Shown here: positions 49,864-58,503 of the stretch, one piece after another
Layout: each line of letters begins with the position of its first letter
Numbering within the stretch: position 1 is the stretch's first letter
Source of the DNA: JAPLMW01 sp964619675
GTDB lineage: Bacteria; Planctomycetota; Phycisphaerae; Sedimentisphaerales; UBA12454
Assembly (NCBI GenBank): GCA_964619675.1
Contig: CAZUEO010000008.1
Location: 1 to 64,000 of the forward strand
Reading direction: 5' to 3'
DNA length: 64,000 bases
Made by a program: the position numbers and the translations under genes
The notes under the pieces: generated by a model
The model's database searches: none
What the model was told of the DNA's origin: nothing
Seen by the model: only the letters and a program-made list of their open reading frames with translations

Positions 49864-49923
49864 TAAGGCCAGCAGGATAAGTGCTGTTGAAATGGATACG
49901 ATATTTTTAGTCTGCTTAGCCAT
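49849..49923 (-). CDS. leuL: Leucine-rich leader peptide upstream of leuA
   Basis: A 24-codon frame begins MAKQTKNIVSIS and ends in ALILLALLLRP; six of the last ten residues are Leu, using CTT, CTG, CTG, TTA, CTG and TTG. It lies 112 bases before the leuA start codon on the same strand, has its own -10 and ends in the loop of a 10-bp hairpin. Clustered Leu codons before leuA are the hallmark of leu operon attenuation, in which a stalled ribosome on leucine codons changes the leader RNA fold. An alternative is a short hydrophobic peptide by chance; the position argues against that. Confidence 0.65.
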   Translation of the reverse strand: MAKQTKNIVSISTALILLALLLRP

Positions 49924-49933
49924 AGCTCTTTAT

Positions 49934-49960
49934 AGTATAACAAGTTTCAGGAAAAAGCAA
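49934..49960 (-). promoter_or_regulatory. Probable promoter for the leucine operon leader
   Basis: On the minus strand TATACT (49939-49934, 5 of 6 matches) lies 10 bases upstream of the leader ATG. TTGCTT (49960-49955) is a possible -35 but the spacing of 15 bases is short. The -10 is the better supported half. Confidence 0.45.
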
Positions 49961-50071
49961 CTAAAAATTCGATTTTTTCCTTATTTGCCGGCCGCATCTT
50001 GACTTTATCAGCGTAAATTATTAGTATGTCTCGGCTTTTCAACGGTTTAAAGAGCATAAGGAGCTAAACAA

Positions 50072-51073
50072 GTGGCAAAAAACGTGGCTATTGCAGGCGT
50101 AACAGGGGCGGTAGGTCAGGAATTTATAAAAATTCTTGAGCAGCGGGATTTTCCCGTCAAATCCATAAAGATGCTCGCATCCACCCGTTCCGTCGGCAAA
50201 ACGGTCAAATTCAAAGGCAAAGAGTACCCGGTTGAAGAGCTGAAGGAAAACAGTTTCAACGGCATTGACATTGCTCTTTTCAGCGCCGGCGCATCACGAA
50301 GCAAACAGTTTGCCCCTGCTGCCGTCAAGGCAGGTGCGGTTGTGGTTGATAATTCCAGCGCATTTCGAATGGACCCTGAAGTGCCGCTGGTAATTCCTGA
50401 AATCAATCCGCAGGCGATAAAAAAACACAAGGGCATAATCGCAAATCCGAACTGCTCGACGATTATAGGCAACGTTCCCGTCTGGCCGCTGCACAAGGCC
50501 AATCCCATAAAGAGAATGATTGTCAGCACCTATCAGGCGGCCAGCGGCGCGGGACAGGCTGCGATGAATGAGCTGATTGAGCAAACTAAAGAAGTGCTGG
50601 CAGGCAAAAAGCCTACCTGTAACAAATTCAAATACCAGATTGCGTTCAATGTATTCAGTCATGATTCCGAGATTCAGCCTAACGGTTACAATCTCGAAGA
50701 AGTGAAAATGCTCAATGAAACAAGGAAGATTTTTGATTGTCCCGATATCGCAATCACCTGTACCTGTATTCGAATACCGGTTTTGCGATGCCATTGCGAG
50801 AGCATTAACCTCGAATTCAAAGACCCAATTACCGCTGATGAGGCGCGCGAGCTTCTCGAAGCCGCTCCCGGCGTTTCACTGATAGACGACCAGAAGAATA
50901 ATCGTTTTCCGATGCCGCTCGATGCGACCGACAAAGACGATGTTTACGCAGGCCGAATCCGCCAGGATGAATCAATACCTGACAGGCGGGGTATCAATCT
51001 GTGGGTTGCAGGCGACCAGCTCCGTAAAGGTGCAGCGCTCAATGCCATTCAAATAGCAGAGAAATTACTGTAA
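50072..51073 (+). CDS. asd: Aspartate-semialdehyde dehydrogenase
   Basis: The 333-residue protein (GTG start, with AAGGAG ten bases upstream) makes aspartate semialdehyde for lysine, threonine and methionine synthesis. It begins VAIAGVTGAVGQEFIKILEQ (the NADP loop) and has NPNCSTI with the active-site Cys (about residue 128), YQAASGAGQAAMNEL and RIRQDESIPDRRGI with conserved Arg/Gln residues. It is divergently oriented to leuA, sharing about 335 bases of upstream DNA, so these amino-acid genes have separate promoters. Confidence 0.95.
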   Translation: MAKNVAIAGVTGAVGQEFIKILEQRDFPVKSIKMLASTRSVGKTVKFKGKEYPVEELKENSFNGIDIALFSAGASRSKQFAPAAVKAGAVVVDNSSAFRMDPEVPLVIPEINPQAIKKHKGIIANPNCSTIIGNVPVWPLHKANPIKRMIVSTYQAASGAGQAAMNELIEQTKEVLAGKKPTCNKFKYQIAFNVFSHDSEIQPNGYNLEEVKMLNETRKIFDCPDIAITCTCIRIPVLRCHCESINLEFKDPITADEARELLEAAPGVSLIDDQKNNRFPMPLDATDKDDVYAGRIRQDESIPDRRGINLWVAGDQLRKGAALNAIQIAEKLL

Positions 51074-51101
51074 AATAGATTACGGAATTCAATATATTCA
51101 G

Positions 51102-51129
51102 CCCCGGCCTTTGGCCGGGGTTACTTTTT
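51102..51129 (+). terminator. Rho-independent terminator after asd
   Basis: CCCCGGCC TTT GGCCGGGG (8-bp GC stem, three-base loop; 51102-51120) followed by TTACTTTTT (51121-51129). The T-tract ends directly before the truA ATG at 51130, so truA may be expressed from read-through or an internal promoter. Confidence 0.85.
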
Positions 51130-51867
51130 ATGCGCAACATTAAACTTATCATTCAATATGACGGCAGCAAATATCACGGCTGGCAGAAACAGCCGGGACG
51201 AAAAACCATCGAAGCAGAAATTATACAGGCGATTGAAAATCTCACCTCCTGCGAAAATGTGAAAGTCACCGGCGCAAGCAGGACCGATGCAGGCGTAAGT
51301 GCATTAGGCCAGATTGCAAACGTAAAACTCAATACGCCAATCCCGACCGAGCGTCTCGCCAAAGCTATAAGCCAAAATCTCCCACCCGAAATAGTCGTTA
51401 CAGAAGCTGTCGATGTGCCTGATAACTTTGATGCAATTAAAGATGCCAAAAGTAAATTGTACCGCTACTCAATCTTCACAGGTAAAATCCGTCCTGTGAT
51501 GCAAATCAGCCACTGCTGGCATAGGCAGGGAAAGCTCGATGTCAATGAGATGCAACAGGCGGGACAGAAATTTGTCGGCACAAAGGATTTCAAATCGTTT
51601 GCTACAGCCTGCGATAAGCGTTCAAGCTCAGTGCGCACAATTTCTCGCTGCGATGTATCGCAAGATAAACAATGGATATATATTGAAGTTGAAGCCAATG
51701 GCTTTTTATATAATATGGTACGTAATATTGTCGGCACACTGGTGGAAATCGGCAGGAGCAGATGGCAGGCAGACAAAATTGAAGAAATCCTCGAAGCAAA
51801 GAACCGCACAGCAGCCGGCCCGATTGCCCCAGCCAGCGGCTTGTGTCTGATGTGGATAAAATATTGA
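51130..51867 (+). CDS. truA: tRNA pseudouridine(38-40) synthase
   Basis: The 245-residue protein modifies U38-U40 in tRNA anticodon stems. It has IQYDGSKYHGWQKQPG, the catalytic Asp motif in GASRTDAGVSALGQIA (RTDAGV, D about residue 54), SKLYRYSIFTG and FLYNMVRNIVGTLVEIG. All conserved residues are present. The terminator lies immediately upstream. Its end overlaps the glycosyltransferase start by 25 bases, so translation is probably coupled. Confidence 0.95.
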   Translation: MRNIKLIIQYDGSKYHGWQKQPGRKTIEAEIIQAIENLTSCENVKVTGASRTDAGVSALGQIANVKLNTPIPTERLAKAISQNLPPEIVVTEAVDVPDNFDAIKDAKSKLYRYSIFTGKIRPVMQISHCWHRQGKLDVNEMQQAGQKFVGTKDFKSFATACDKRSSSVRTISRCDVSQDKQWIYIEVEANGFLYNMVRNIVGTLVEIGRSRWQADKIEEILEAKNRTAAGPIAPASGLCLMWIKY

Positions 51868-53018
51868 AGATTGTTCATATAATAACGCGACTCATTCTCG
51901 GCGGCGCACAGGAAAACACGCTGATTACCTGCAAAGGCCTTGCCGCCCGCGGTCACGATGTAACTTTAATCACAGGTCCTGCTTTAGGCCCTGAAGGGGA
52001 ACTTTTCGAGCAGACAAAAAATCAGAAATATAAAACCATTGTGATTGATTCACTGCGCCGACAGATTAATTCCATCTATGATATACCGGCCTGGCGAACT
52101 ATAAAAAAACACCTTGAAGAAATCCAGCCTGATATTGTCCACACACATTCAGCAAAGGCAGGAGTATTAGGAAGATTCGCCGCGTATAATTTGAAGAATC
52201 GACCGAAAATCGTCCATACAATTCACGGCCTGAGCTTTTATCCGTATCTCAGTCCCCTGCTGAACAGTTTTTACACCATAATTGAAAAGGCCGCCGCAAA
52301 AAAAACTGATGCCTTCATTTCCGTCGCCGATGCAATGACACAAAAATCTCTCGCCGCAGGAATCGGCAGGCCCGACCAGTTCACAACTGCCTATTCGGCA
52401 ATTGAAGAAGAGCAATTTTTAACTCCTGTCCGGCAGCAGGAACGCCTGGAATTTCGCAAAAAACATAATATCCCTGATAATGCGATTGTGCTTGTAACCA
52501 TCGCAAGACTCTTTCATCTCAAGGGTCACGAATTTATAATCGAATCCGCCATAGAGCTTGCAAAGCGTTTTGATAATTGTATCTGGCTGTTTGTCGGCGA
52601 TGGAATCCTGAAAGACAAACTCCAAAATCAGATTACGGGTTATAATCTTTCGGATAAGTTCAGATTTACCGGCCTTTTGCCGGTCGAGCAGATGCCGCTT
52701 GTAATACAATCATCGGATATTTTAGTGCACTGTTCGCTGCGGGAGGGTTTAGCCCGCGTTTTGCCGCAGGCTATGCTTTGCGGCAAAGCCGCTGTTTCAT
52801 TCGATATAGACGGCGCAAGTGAAGTTGTAAATCCCGATACCGGCAGGCTTGTTGAGCCTGTAAATGTCAAACAGTTGACAGAGGTTTGCGCTGAACTTAT
52901 TGCAGATGAAGGATTGCGAACAAAGCTCGGCCAGGCAGGCAGAGAATTTGTTAAGGAAAAATTCGCACCGGAAATTATGAACGATAAAATCGAACAGGTT
53001 TACAAGAGGTTGTTATGA
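51843..53018 (+). CDS. GT4-family glycosyltransferase
   Basis: The 391-residue protein has a GT-B fold: an N-terminal acceptor domain with HIITRLILGGAQENTL and PDIVHTHSAKAGVLGRFAAY, and a C-terminal nucleotide-sugar domain with HCSLREGLARVLPQAMLCGK (the E-x7-E motif appears as EGLARVLP). Such enzymes build surface polysaccharide or lipid-linked glycans. The GTG start at 51843 is within the truA end; GTG at 51852 is an alternative. It overlaps yjbQ by four bases. The sugar is unknown. Confidence 0.88.
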   Translation: MSDVDKILKIVHIITRLILGGAQENTLITCKGLAARGHDVTLITGPALGPEGELFEQTKNQKYKTIVIDSLRRQINSIYDIPAWRTIKKHLEEIQPDIVHTHSAKAGVLGRFAAYNLKNRPKIVHTIHGLSFYPYLSPLLNSFYTIIEKAAAKKTDAFISVADAMTQKSLAAGIGRPDQFTTAYSAIEEEQFLTPVRQQERLEFRKKHNIPDNAIVLVTIARLFHLKGHEFIIESAIELAKRFDNCIWLFVGDGILKDKLQNQITGYNLSDKFRFTGLLPVEQMPLVIQSSDILVHCSLREGLARVLPQAMLCGKAAVSFDIDGASEVVNPDTGRLVEPVNVKQLTEVCAELIADEGLRTKLGQAGREFVKEKFAPEIMNDKIEQVYKRLL

Positions 53019-53431
53019 AAAGCTATAAAAAGGAACTTTATTTTAACACGCCGACAAGGCGGCAGCTTATCAACATCACATCGCAGGTTGAAGACTGCCT
53101 TCAAGAAAGCGAAATAAAGGAAGGCCTGTGTCTTGTCAACGCGATGCACATTACGGCAAGCGTTTTTATCAATGATGACGAGTCGGGCCTGCATCAGGAT
53201 TTTGAAAACTGGCTGGAAAAGCTTGCCCCTGAAAAACCTTACTCGCAGTACCATCACAACGGCGCCGAAGACAACGGCGATGCTCATTTAAAAAGAACGG
53301 TTATGGGCAGAGAAGTTGTCGTCGCCGTAACCAACGGCAGGCTTGATTTCGGCCCGTGGGAGCAGATATTCTACGGCGAATTTGACGGCAAACGCAAAAA
53401 ACGCGTCCTTATCAAAATCATCGGCGAATAG
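53015..53431 (+). CDS. yjbQ: YjbQ family protein (UPF0047)
   Basis: The 138-residue protein has the conserved YjbQ segments HITASVFINDDESGL, YHHNGAEDNGDAHLKRTVMG and LDFGPWEQIFYGEFDG, with His and Asp residues of the metal/thiamine-phosphate-like pocket. It has been annotated as secondary thiamine-phosphate synthase on limited evidence; the physiological role is not settled. It overlaps the glycosyltransferase by four bases (ATGA). Confidence 0.92.
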   Translation: MKSYKKELYFNTPTRRQLINITSQVEDCLQESEIKEGLCLVNAMHITASVFINDDESGLHQDFENWLEKLAPEKPYSQYHHNGAEDNGDAHLKRTVMGREVVVAVTNGRLDFGPWEQIFYGEFDGKRKKRVLIKIIGE

Positions 53432-53504
53432 ACCCTAATTACGGAGGTTTTTTTTCTTTTTTTAATTGTATTTTGGCAAAAAGCGCCCTATAACAGTTAT
53501 TGTA

Positions 53505-54113
53505 ATGGACAATCACAGCAGAAGACTTCGTCTATGGGCGGCGATGGGGGCGGCTGTCTGTATTTTCCAATATTCGGCTCTGGCAGAAGGTTTCTACTCA
53601 TTCGGAAAAACAGTTAATAAATCGTTCGGCGAAGAATGGGAAAAGACCCTGCTGACCGAGGATATTTTTGTGCCGGTAAGCGGCAAAATTCTCGACATAG
53701 ATTTGGCGCTGAATATCGAGCACACCAGCATTTGCGATTTGCAGGTTTATCTTGTGAGCCCCATTGGCATAACCGCCTGTATCAACAGCTATGATGTCTA
53801 TACTTTTGTCGCAGGCAGGCAAAATTTCCACTGGACGATTTTTGACGCTGAAAGCCCTTTCGATATCGACAGCGGTACACCTCCTTTTACCGGAATGTAT
53901 CGGCCCAACGGCCCTCACAGCCTGACTGTCTTTTATAACTGGCAGTGTTACGGACTCTGGCAGGTCAGGATTGCAGATGTCGTATATGCCGATACGGGAA
54001 TCTTTAAGGATGTCAGACTGGATTTTCATATCAATCCTGAACCCTCAACCATATTGCTGTTTGCGTTTTCTGCCGCAATCGGCCTTTCCCTGCGCAAATC
54101 AAAACCGGCTTAA
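53505..54113 (+). CDS. PEP-CTERM sorted protein with P/Homo-B-like domain
   Basis: The 202-residue protein has a signal peptide (LWAAMGAAVCIFQYSALA) and ends PEPSTILLFAFSAAIGLSL RKSKPA, a PEP-CTERM signal: Pro-Glu-Pro, a hydrophobic helix and a basic tail. Between them LDIDLALNIEHTSICDLQV and LWQVRIADVVYADTGIFKDV look like the proprotein convertase P-domain (a beta-sandwich often next to proteases). Exosortase would process and anchor it at the cell surface. The ATG at 53505 is preferred; the TTG at 53466 is less likely. No exosortase gene is in this window. Confidence 0.82.
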   Translation: MDNHSRRLRLWAAMGAAVCIFQYSALAEGFYSFGKTVNKSFGEEWEKTLLTEDIFVPVSGKILDIDLALNIEHTSICDLQVYLVSPIGITACINSYDVYTFVAGRQNFHWTIFDAESPFDIDSGTPPFTGMYRPNGPHSLTVFYNWQCYGLWQVRIADVVYADTGIFKDVRLDFHINPEPSTILLFAFSAAIGLSLRKSKPA

Positions 54114-54231
54114 AACTGCAGAATTACACTTCCATTGGCCGATAATACCTTGTGTAAAAGATACTCGTATTTGGCGTTTGCAATGCAAAATCTGATTTTT
54201 TATAGGACTCTTCGCAAAATTTTTATGAGGT

Positions 54232-56664
54232 ATGAGGTTGAAAGCTAAGAGAACAAATTTATCCGCATCAGGGGGCTTGAGCAGAACCGCCCTGTTGGTA
54301 TTGGCTCTTGCGGCGGCGGCAGTGCTGTTTTTTAGTTGTGTAAGTTTCAATATAGGCGACTTTCCCAGCAAATACGTCTGGCCAAACAACCATCCTGCCG
54401 CCAACTGGTGCGGTTCTGTGGGCGCATTTTTTGCATATTATTTGATGTACTATCTCGGTCCCGGCGTTTTTGTGCTGCTCGGCGCAATTGGCGTCGCGAT
54501 TGTCTGGAGACTAACCAATAAATGGATAAATCAGATAGTTCTCCGCGTTATCGGCTTGGCTCTGGTTACTGTTGCAGTATCAACCATAACTTATATGTTT
54601 TGGCCCCATCCTGCAGGCTCCTTCCCGACCGGCAGCGGCGGTATACTTGGAGGTGCGACAATTCTGTTTCTCAGAAAGAATTTCTCTCTTCTGGGTTCTG
54701 TGATAATAGTAGCGAGCGGCTTTATAGTGGGTTCAATTCTGCTTGCCGACACACTTGTAATACACCTGCTGCATTTGTGCGGCGTCGTGCTGACGCGAGT
54801 ATTTGGAATATTTGCACCTGCCTGGTACACAACAAGACAGCACTCCCGCAGGCTCAGCCAGATATGGCAGAGACTCAGCGCCAAAAAACCGGCTGCTACG
54901 GTTGCACAGCTTCTGGCTGAGGAAGCACAGCAAATAGAACAACAGCAGCCCAACCCGGTCGTAAAAGTTGATGAAGAGATTGAAGGTCATCTTGAAAAGG
55001 CATCTCCTGCAGCGGGAAAACCGGATAAACTTTCAGAGCCGCTTTATGAGTCTGAGAACTTCGAGGGCTACCAGCTTCCCGGCTTTGAGCTTTTGACCGA
55101 ACCGCAACTCAGTTTCGGCTCAGTACAGGAAAAAATTATCAGGGCCAAGTCGACGGCTCTTGAGCAGGTACTCAACGAGTTCGGCATACAAGCCAATGTA
55201 GTTGGCTCGGAGCCGGGCCCGACGATAACGATGTTCGAGCTGGCCCTTGCTGCCGGCGTAAAGGTAAGCCAGATATCAAATCTTTCAAATGATATTGCCA
55301 GAGCGCTTGGAGCGCCGGCAGTCAGAGTTGTGGCACCTTTGCCCGGCAGGCATACAATCGGCATTGAAGTGCCCAACAGCCAAAAAGAAACCGTAAGGAT
55401 AAAAGACCTCTTCATGCGGGCCAGCGATTCATACAGGAAAATGGAGATACCTTTATTTCTGGGCAAGGATTCTTCCGGCCAGGCAATCGTTTCTGACCTG
55501 ACCGATATGCCTCACCTGCTGATTGCAGGCACAACCGGCTCCGGCAAAAGCGTCTTTATCAACAGTATCATTATGAGCATTATGCTCACCAAGCGTCCTG
55601 ATGAAGTGAAGCTCGTTCTGGTTGACCCGAAGATGGTCGAGATGACGGCCTTTTCAAAAATACCGCACCTGATGGCCCCGATAGTTACCGAAATCAGCAA
55701 GGCTGAGCAGATATTCGAATGGGCCACCGTGAAGATGGATGAAAGATACGCCCTGTTTTCCGAGGCAGGCGTAAAAAACATTGCAGGCTATAACGCCCTC
55801 GGCACTGAAGAAATTATACGCAGATTCAATCCTCAGAGCCCCGATGAGGAAGCACGAATTCCGAAAAAGCTCCCTTATTTTGTAATTGTAGTCGATGAGC
55901 TTGCTGATTTGATGATGACTTCTTCGAAGGAAATAGAAGCCTATATCGTCCGCATCGCTCAAAAGAGCCGGGCGGTAGGCATTCATATAGTTCTCGCGAC
56001 CCAGCGGCCGCAGGCCACGGTTGTTACAGGCTTAATAAAAGCAAACCTACCAAGCAGGGTAAGTTTCCGCGTTGCAACCCGGCTGGACAGCAGGATTGTT
56101 CTCGACCAGAACGGCGCCGAATCGCTGCTTGGCCAAGGCGATATGCTTTTTCTCAAACCCGGCACAAGCGACCTTATCAGGGCGCAGGGCGCATTTGTAG
56201 ATGAAACCGAAGTTAAAAAAGTAGTCGGCTTCCTTACCGAGCAGGCCGAACCTCAGTTCCATCCTGAATTGATGCAGCTTAACAGAATCGACGCCGGCGA
56301 AGCAAGTTCGGATGAGATGTTTGATGATGCCGTGCGAATCATACTCGAATCGCAGCGCGGCAGCGTCTCTCTGCTGCAGAGAAAACTGAGCATCGGTTAC
56401 GCCCGCGCCAGCAGGATAATCGAGGCGATGGCGGCCTGCGGCATACTCGGCGAATACAAGGGCAGCCAGGCACGCGAGGTTATGATGACGCTTGAAGAAT
56501 ATGAGCGAATGCGCCAGCAGATGGAAACTGACAGAAAAGCGGGCTTTTCAGATATGCAGGATACCGAACAATCAGCCGGTTCAGACAGGCCGCAGCATCC
56601 TGTCAGCCAAATCAACTATGACAAAAACCGCGCCGAAGAGCAGCAGAGCATTATAAATTCTTAA
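54232..56664 (+). CDS. ftsK: FtsK/SpoIIIE DNA translocase
   Basis: The 810-residue protein has about four N-terminal membrane helices, a linker rich in Gln/Pro, then the motor domain: Walker A IAGTTGSGKSVFINSI (about 430), Walker B YFVIVVDELADLMM, RPQATVVTGLIKANLPSRVS, and a C-terminal winged-helix gamma domain (LQRKLSIGYARASRIIEAM). It pumps chromosomal DNA at the division septum and brings dimers to XerCD. A long linker is typical. Weakly purine-rich bases precede the ATG. The next gene starts 12 bases after its stop. Confidence 0.95.
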   Translation: MRLKAKRTNLSASGGLSRTALLVLALAAAAVLFFSCVSFNIGDFPSKYVWPNNHPAANWCGSVGAFFAYYLMYYLGPGVFVLLGAIGVAIVWRLTNKWINQIVLRVIGLALVTVAVSTITYMFWPHPAGSFPTGSGGILGGATILFLRKNFSLLGSVIIVASGFIVGSILLADTLVIHLLHLCGVVLTRVFGIFAPAWYTTRQHSRRLSQIWQRLSAKKPAATVAQLLAEEAQQIEQQQPNPVVKVDEEIEGHLEKASPAAGKPDKLSEPLYESENFEGYQLPGFELLTEPQLSFGSVQEKIIRAKSTALEQVLNEFGIQANVVGSEPGPTITMFELALAAGVKVSQISNLSNDIARALGAPAVRVVAPLPGRHTIGIEVPNSQKETVRIKDLFMRASDSYRKMEIPLFLGKDSSGQAIVSDLTDMPHLLIAGTTGSGKSVFINSIIMSIMLTKRPDEVKLVLVDPKMVEMTAFSKIPHLMAPIVTEISKAEQIFEWATVKMDERYALFSEAGVKNIAGYNALGTEEIIRRFNPQSPDEEARIPKKLPYFVIVVDELADLMMTSSKEIEAYIVRIAQKSRAVGIHIVLATQRPQATVVTGLIKANLPSRVSFRVATRLDSRIVLDQNGAESLLGQGDMLFLKPGTSDLIRAQGAFVDETEVKKVVGFLTEQAEPQFHPELMQLNRIDAGEASSDEMFDDAVRIILESQRGSVSLLQRKLSIGYARASRIIEAMAACGILGEYKGSQAREVMMTLEEYERMRQQMETDRKAGFSDMQDTEQSAGSDRPQHPVSQINYDKNRAEEQQSIINS

Positions 56665-56676
56665 GAGAGCTACCAA

Positions 56677-57354
56677 TTGCCTGAAAGTTTACTGCAAAAT
56701 ACGAAACAGTGTCCTTATTGTGCCGAGACGATTCTGGCAGCAGCGATAAAGTGCCGTTACTGCGGCGAATTTTTAAACAGGCAGCCCAAGACACCCGCAG
56801 ACCCCCAGCAGCCAGCCGATGCCGCAGAGCAGTCAGGCCCGCTTTTCGAAACGTCGCCTTCCCTGTGGACACTTTTGGCGGCCTTTCTGAAAACAACTTT
56901 CCTGCTCGCGGTTTTGTATGTCCTTGCGTTCTGGCCGGTAAAACAGCTCCTTACGGATATTAAAACCCCTCCGCAGGCGAGTGCTGCTGTAGAAAAATAC
57001 AGGGTTATCGTGGGTCTGTCGCTGATGGCTGCAGCGGTGCTTGTCTTTGTCTATAAAATTATCAAGCTCAAGAGCACTTGCTATCGCGTAACTGCCGACA
57101 GAATCGAATGGGCTAGGGGAATATTCGAAAGGCGAATAGACAATATTGATATGTTTCGCATAATCGACCTGCGTTTATATCGAAGCGTTCTGGATTCCTT
57201 AGTCGGGATAGGCACGATTATATTAATCACTACCGACAAGACCGACCCTGAATTCAGGTTCGAAAAAATCCACAGGCCCAAGCAGCTTTATGAAAAAATC
57301 AAAAAGGCAAGCCTTGATGCCGATTCAAAACGCAGCGTAGTCCACCTTGAGTAA
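56677..57354 (+). CDS. PH-domain membrane protein with zinc ribbon
   Basis: The 225-residue protein begins with a zinc ribbon, CPYCAETILAAAIKCRYCG (two CxxC pairs), then a proline-rich linker, two membrane helices (about 70-110), and a bacterial PH-like domain with CYRVTADRIEWARGIFERR and IIDLRLYRSVLDSLVGIGTI. The TTG start is supported by GAGAG upstream. Such proteins sit in the inner membrane; function is unknown. It follows ftsK, but there is no evidence that they work together. Confidence 0.78.
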   Translation: MPESLLQNTKQCPYCAETILAAAIKCRYCGEFLNRQPKTPADPQQPADAAEQSGPLFETSPSLWTLLAAFLKTTFLLAVLYVLAFWPVKQLLTDIKTPPQASAAVEKYRVIVGLSLMAAAVLVFVYKIIKLKSTCYRVTADRIEWARGIFERRIDNIDMFRIIDLRLYRSVLDSLVGIGTIILITTDKTDPEFRFEKIHRPKQLYEKIKKASLDADSKRSVVHLE

Positions 57355-57414
57355 ACCCCTTGAAACATCTCTCTTTCTGCTGTAAATTACTCTCAATCGA
57401 AAACTTGTGTTTTT

Positions 57415-57488
57415 GCGCCCGTAGCTCAATTGGATAGAGTGGCGGACTTCGAATCCGTAGGTTGCAGGTTCGACTCCTGCCGGGCGCG
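57415..57488 (+). tRNA. tRNA-Arg(TCG)
   Basis: The cloverleaf is complete: acceptor GCGCCCG / CGGGCGC, D-arm GCTC...GAGT, anticodon stem GCGGA / TCCGT with loop CTTCGAA (anticodon TCG, reading CGA), variable AGGTT, T-arm GCAGG TTCGACT CCTGC. Discriminator base G at 57488; no encoded CCA. The following 100-N gap lies directly after it, and the 3' part of a tRNA is repeated beyond the gap. Confidence 0.92.
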
Positions 57489-57588
57489 NNNNNNNNNNNN
57501 NNNNNNNNNNNNNNNNNNNNNNNNNNNNNNNNNNNNNNNNNNNNNNNNNNNNNNNNNNNNNNNNNNNNNNNNNNNNNNNNNNNNNNNN
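57489..57588. other. Assembly gap (100 N) after tRNA-Arg
   Basis: The bases right after the gap (57589-57605, GACTCCTGCCGGGCGCG) repeat the last 17 bases of the tRNA gene before it. Either a tandem tRNA copy was lost or, more simply, two contig ends that overlap by 17 bases were joined with Ns. The gap may therefore be of zero length. Confidence 0.9.
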
Positions 57589-57605
57589 GACTCCTGCCGG
57601 GCGCG
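57589..57605 (+). repeat. Duplicate of the tRNA-Arg 3' end
   Basis: Identical to 57472-57488. It cannot form a tRNA by itself and is most simply an assembly overlap. Confidence 0.75.
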
Positions 57606-57632
57606 GTCTTTTTAAATGAAAACTGCGGAAAA

Positions 57633-58049
57633 ATGACCAGTCATAAAATTCAAATACCCAAAAATAAGCTCATCTTCAAAACCAGCCGAAGCTCAGGCCC
57701 AGGCGGACAGAATATTAACAAGCTCAATACCAAAGTTGCCGTTACCCTCGATATCAAAAATTGCGGCTGTTTAAATAGCGAGCAGAAGGAAATTATTCTC
57801 AAAAAACTTGCTGCCAGAATTACAAAAGATGGCAGATTGATTGTAGAAAGCCAGAAGTTCAGAACTCAAAAAGCCAATCGCGACTATGCCGTTGAAAAAT
57901 TGACGAAAATTATTGAAAACGCTCTTAGAAAGCCAAAAACAAGAAAACCCACAAAACCTACCAAGACGGCGGTTGAAAAAAGATTAAAACAAAAGAAGTT
58001 AAAAAGTCTGCTAAAGCAGCAAAGGAGAAAAATAGTTTCGCCGGAATGA
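57633..58049 (+). CDS. arfB: ArfB-like peptidyl-tRNA hydrolase (ribosome rescue)
   Basis: The 138-residue protein has the GGQ catalytic motif in SSGPGGQNINKLNTKV (about residues 22-37) and a basic C-terminal tail (EKRLKQKKLKSLLKQQRRK), the two hallmarks of ArfB/YaeJ. It enters stalled ribosomes that lack a stop codon and frees the peptide. The ATG at 57633 gives the standard N-terminus MTSHKIQIP; longer frames read through the gap and the tRNA and are artefacts. Confidence 0.9.
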   Translation: MTSHKIQIPKNKLIFKTSRSSGPGGQNINKLNTKVAVTLDIKNCGCLNSEQKEIILKKLAARITKDGRLIVESQKFRTQKANRDYAVEKLTKIIENALRKPKTRKPTKPTKTAVEKRLKQKKLKSLLKQQRRKIVSPE

Positions 58050-58050
58050 T

Positions 58051-58320
58051 TTAGAAGGTTATTCTGAAATCTTCGTAGGAAGAATCAAACGGAACTTCTT
58101 CTATCTGGGTATCCCTTACGGCGAAGGTCTGCTGCAAATCCTCGATTGCATAGTCAATATCTTGTGCTTTGCCCTGGGCCAGCATCTCAACCTTGCCGCC
58201 GGATGTATTGCGAACAAAGCCTGTCAGGTTATATCGCATCGCGACTCGCTGAGCGGTAAAACGAAAGCCTACGCCCTGAACCTGGCCGCTGAAAAATATA
58301 TGTTTTGCAATTTCTGCCAT
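58051..58320 (-). CDS. acyP: Acylphosphatase
   Basis: The 89-residue protein is a complete acylphosphatase, hydrolysing carboxyl-phosphate bonds such as in acetyl or carbamoyl phosphate. The conserved motif is FFSGQVQGVGFRFTAQRVA, containing the catalytic Arg (in GVGFR), and the Asn is in GFVRNTSGGKVEML. It faces arfB with a one-base gap between the stop codons. A classic-type length; nothing unusual. Confidence 0.94.
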   Translation of the reverse strand: MAEIAKHIFFSGQVQGVGFRFTAQRVAMRYNLTGFVRNTSGGKVEMLAQGKAQDIDYAIEDLQQTFAVRDTQIEEVPFDSSYEDFRITF

Positions 58321-58503
58321 TGATTTTTCCTTTTACCTGAGTATAATACCGATTGTCTCTTTTGGCAACTATACATAAACTTGCCGGCCCAACGGGGAAA
58401 TTACCAAAAAATAATAAGATATTCACAGTTCAAAAATATCTTAAAATCATTATAATAATTGGACTTGTGATGTTGCCGCAACGTATATGGCAGAAAGATT
58501 AAA

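Noticed and set aside
57430..57615. Frames running through the N gap
   Set aside because: They contain the tRNA and unknown bases, so the peptides are artificial.
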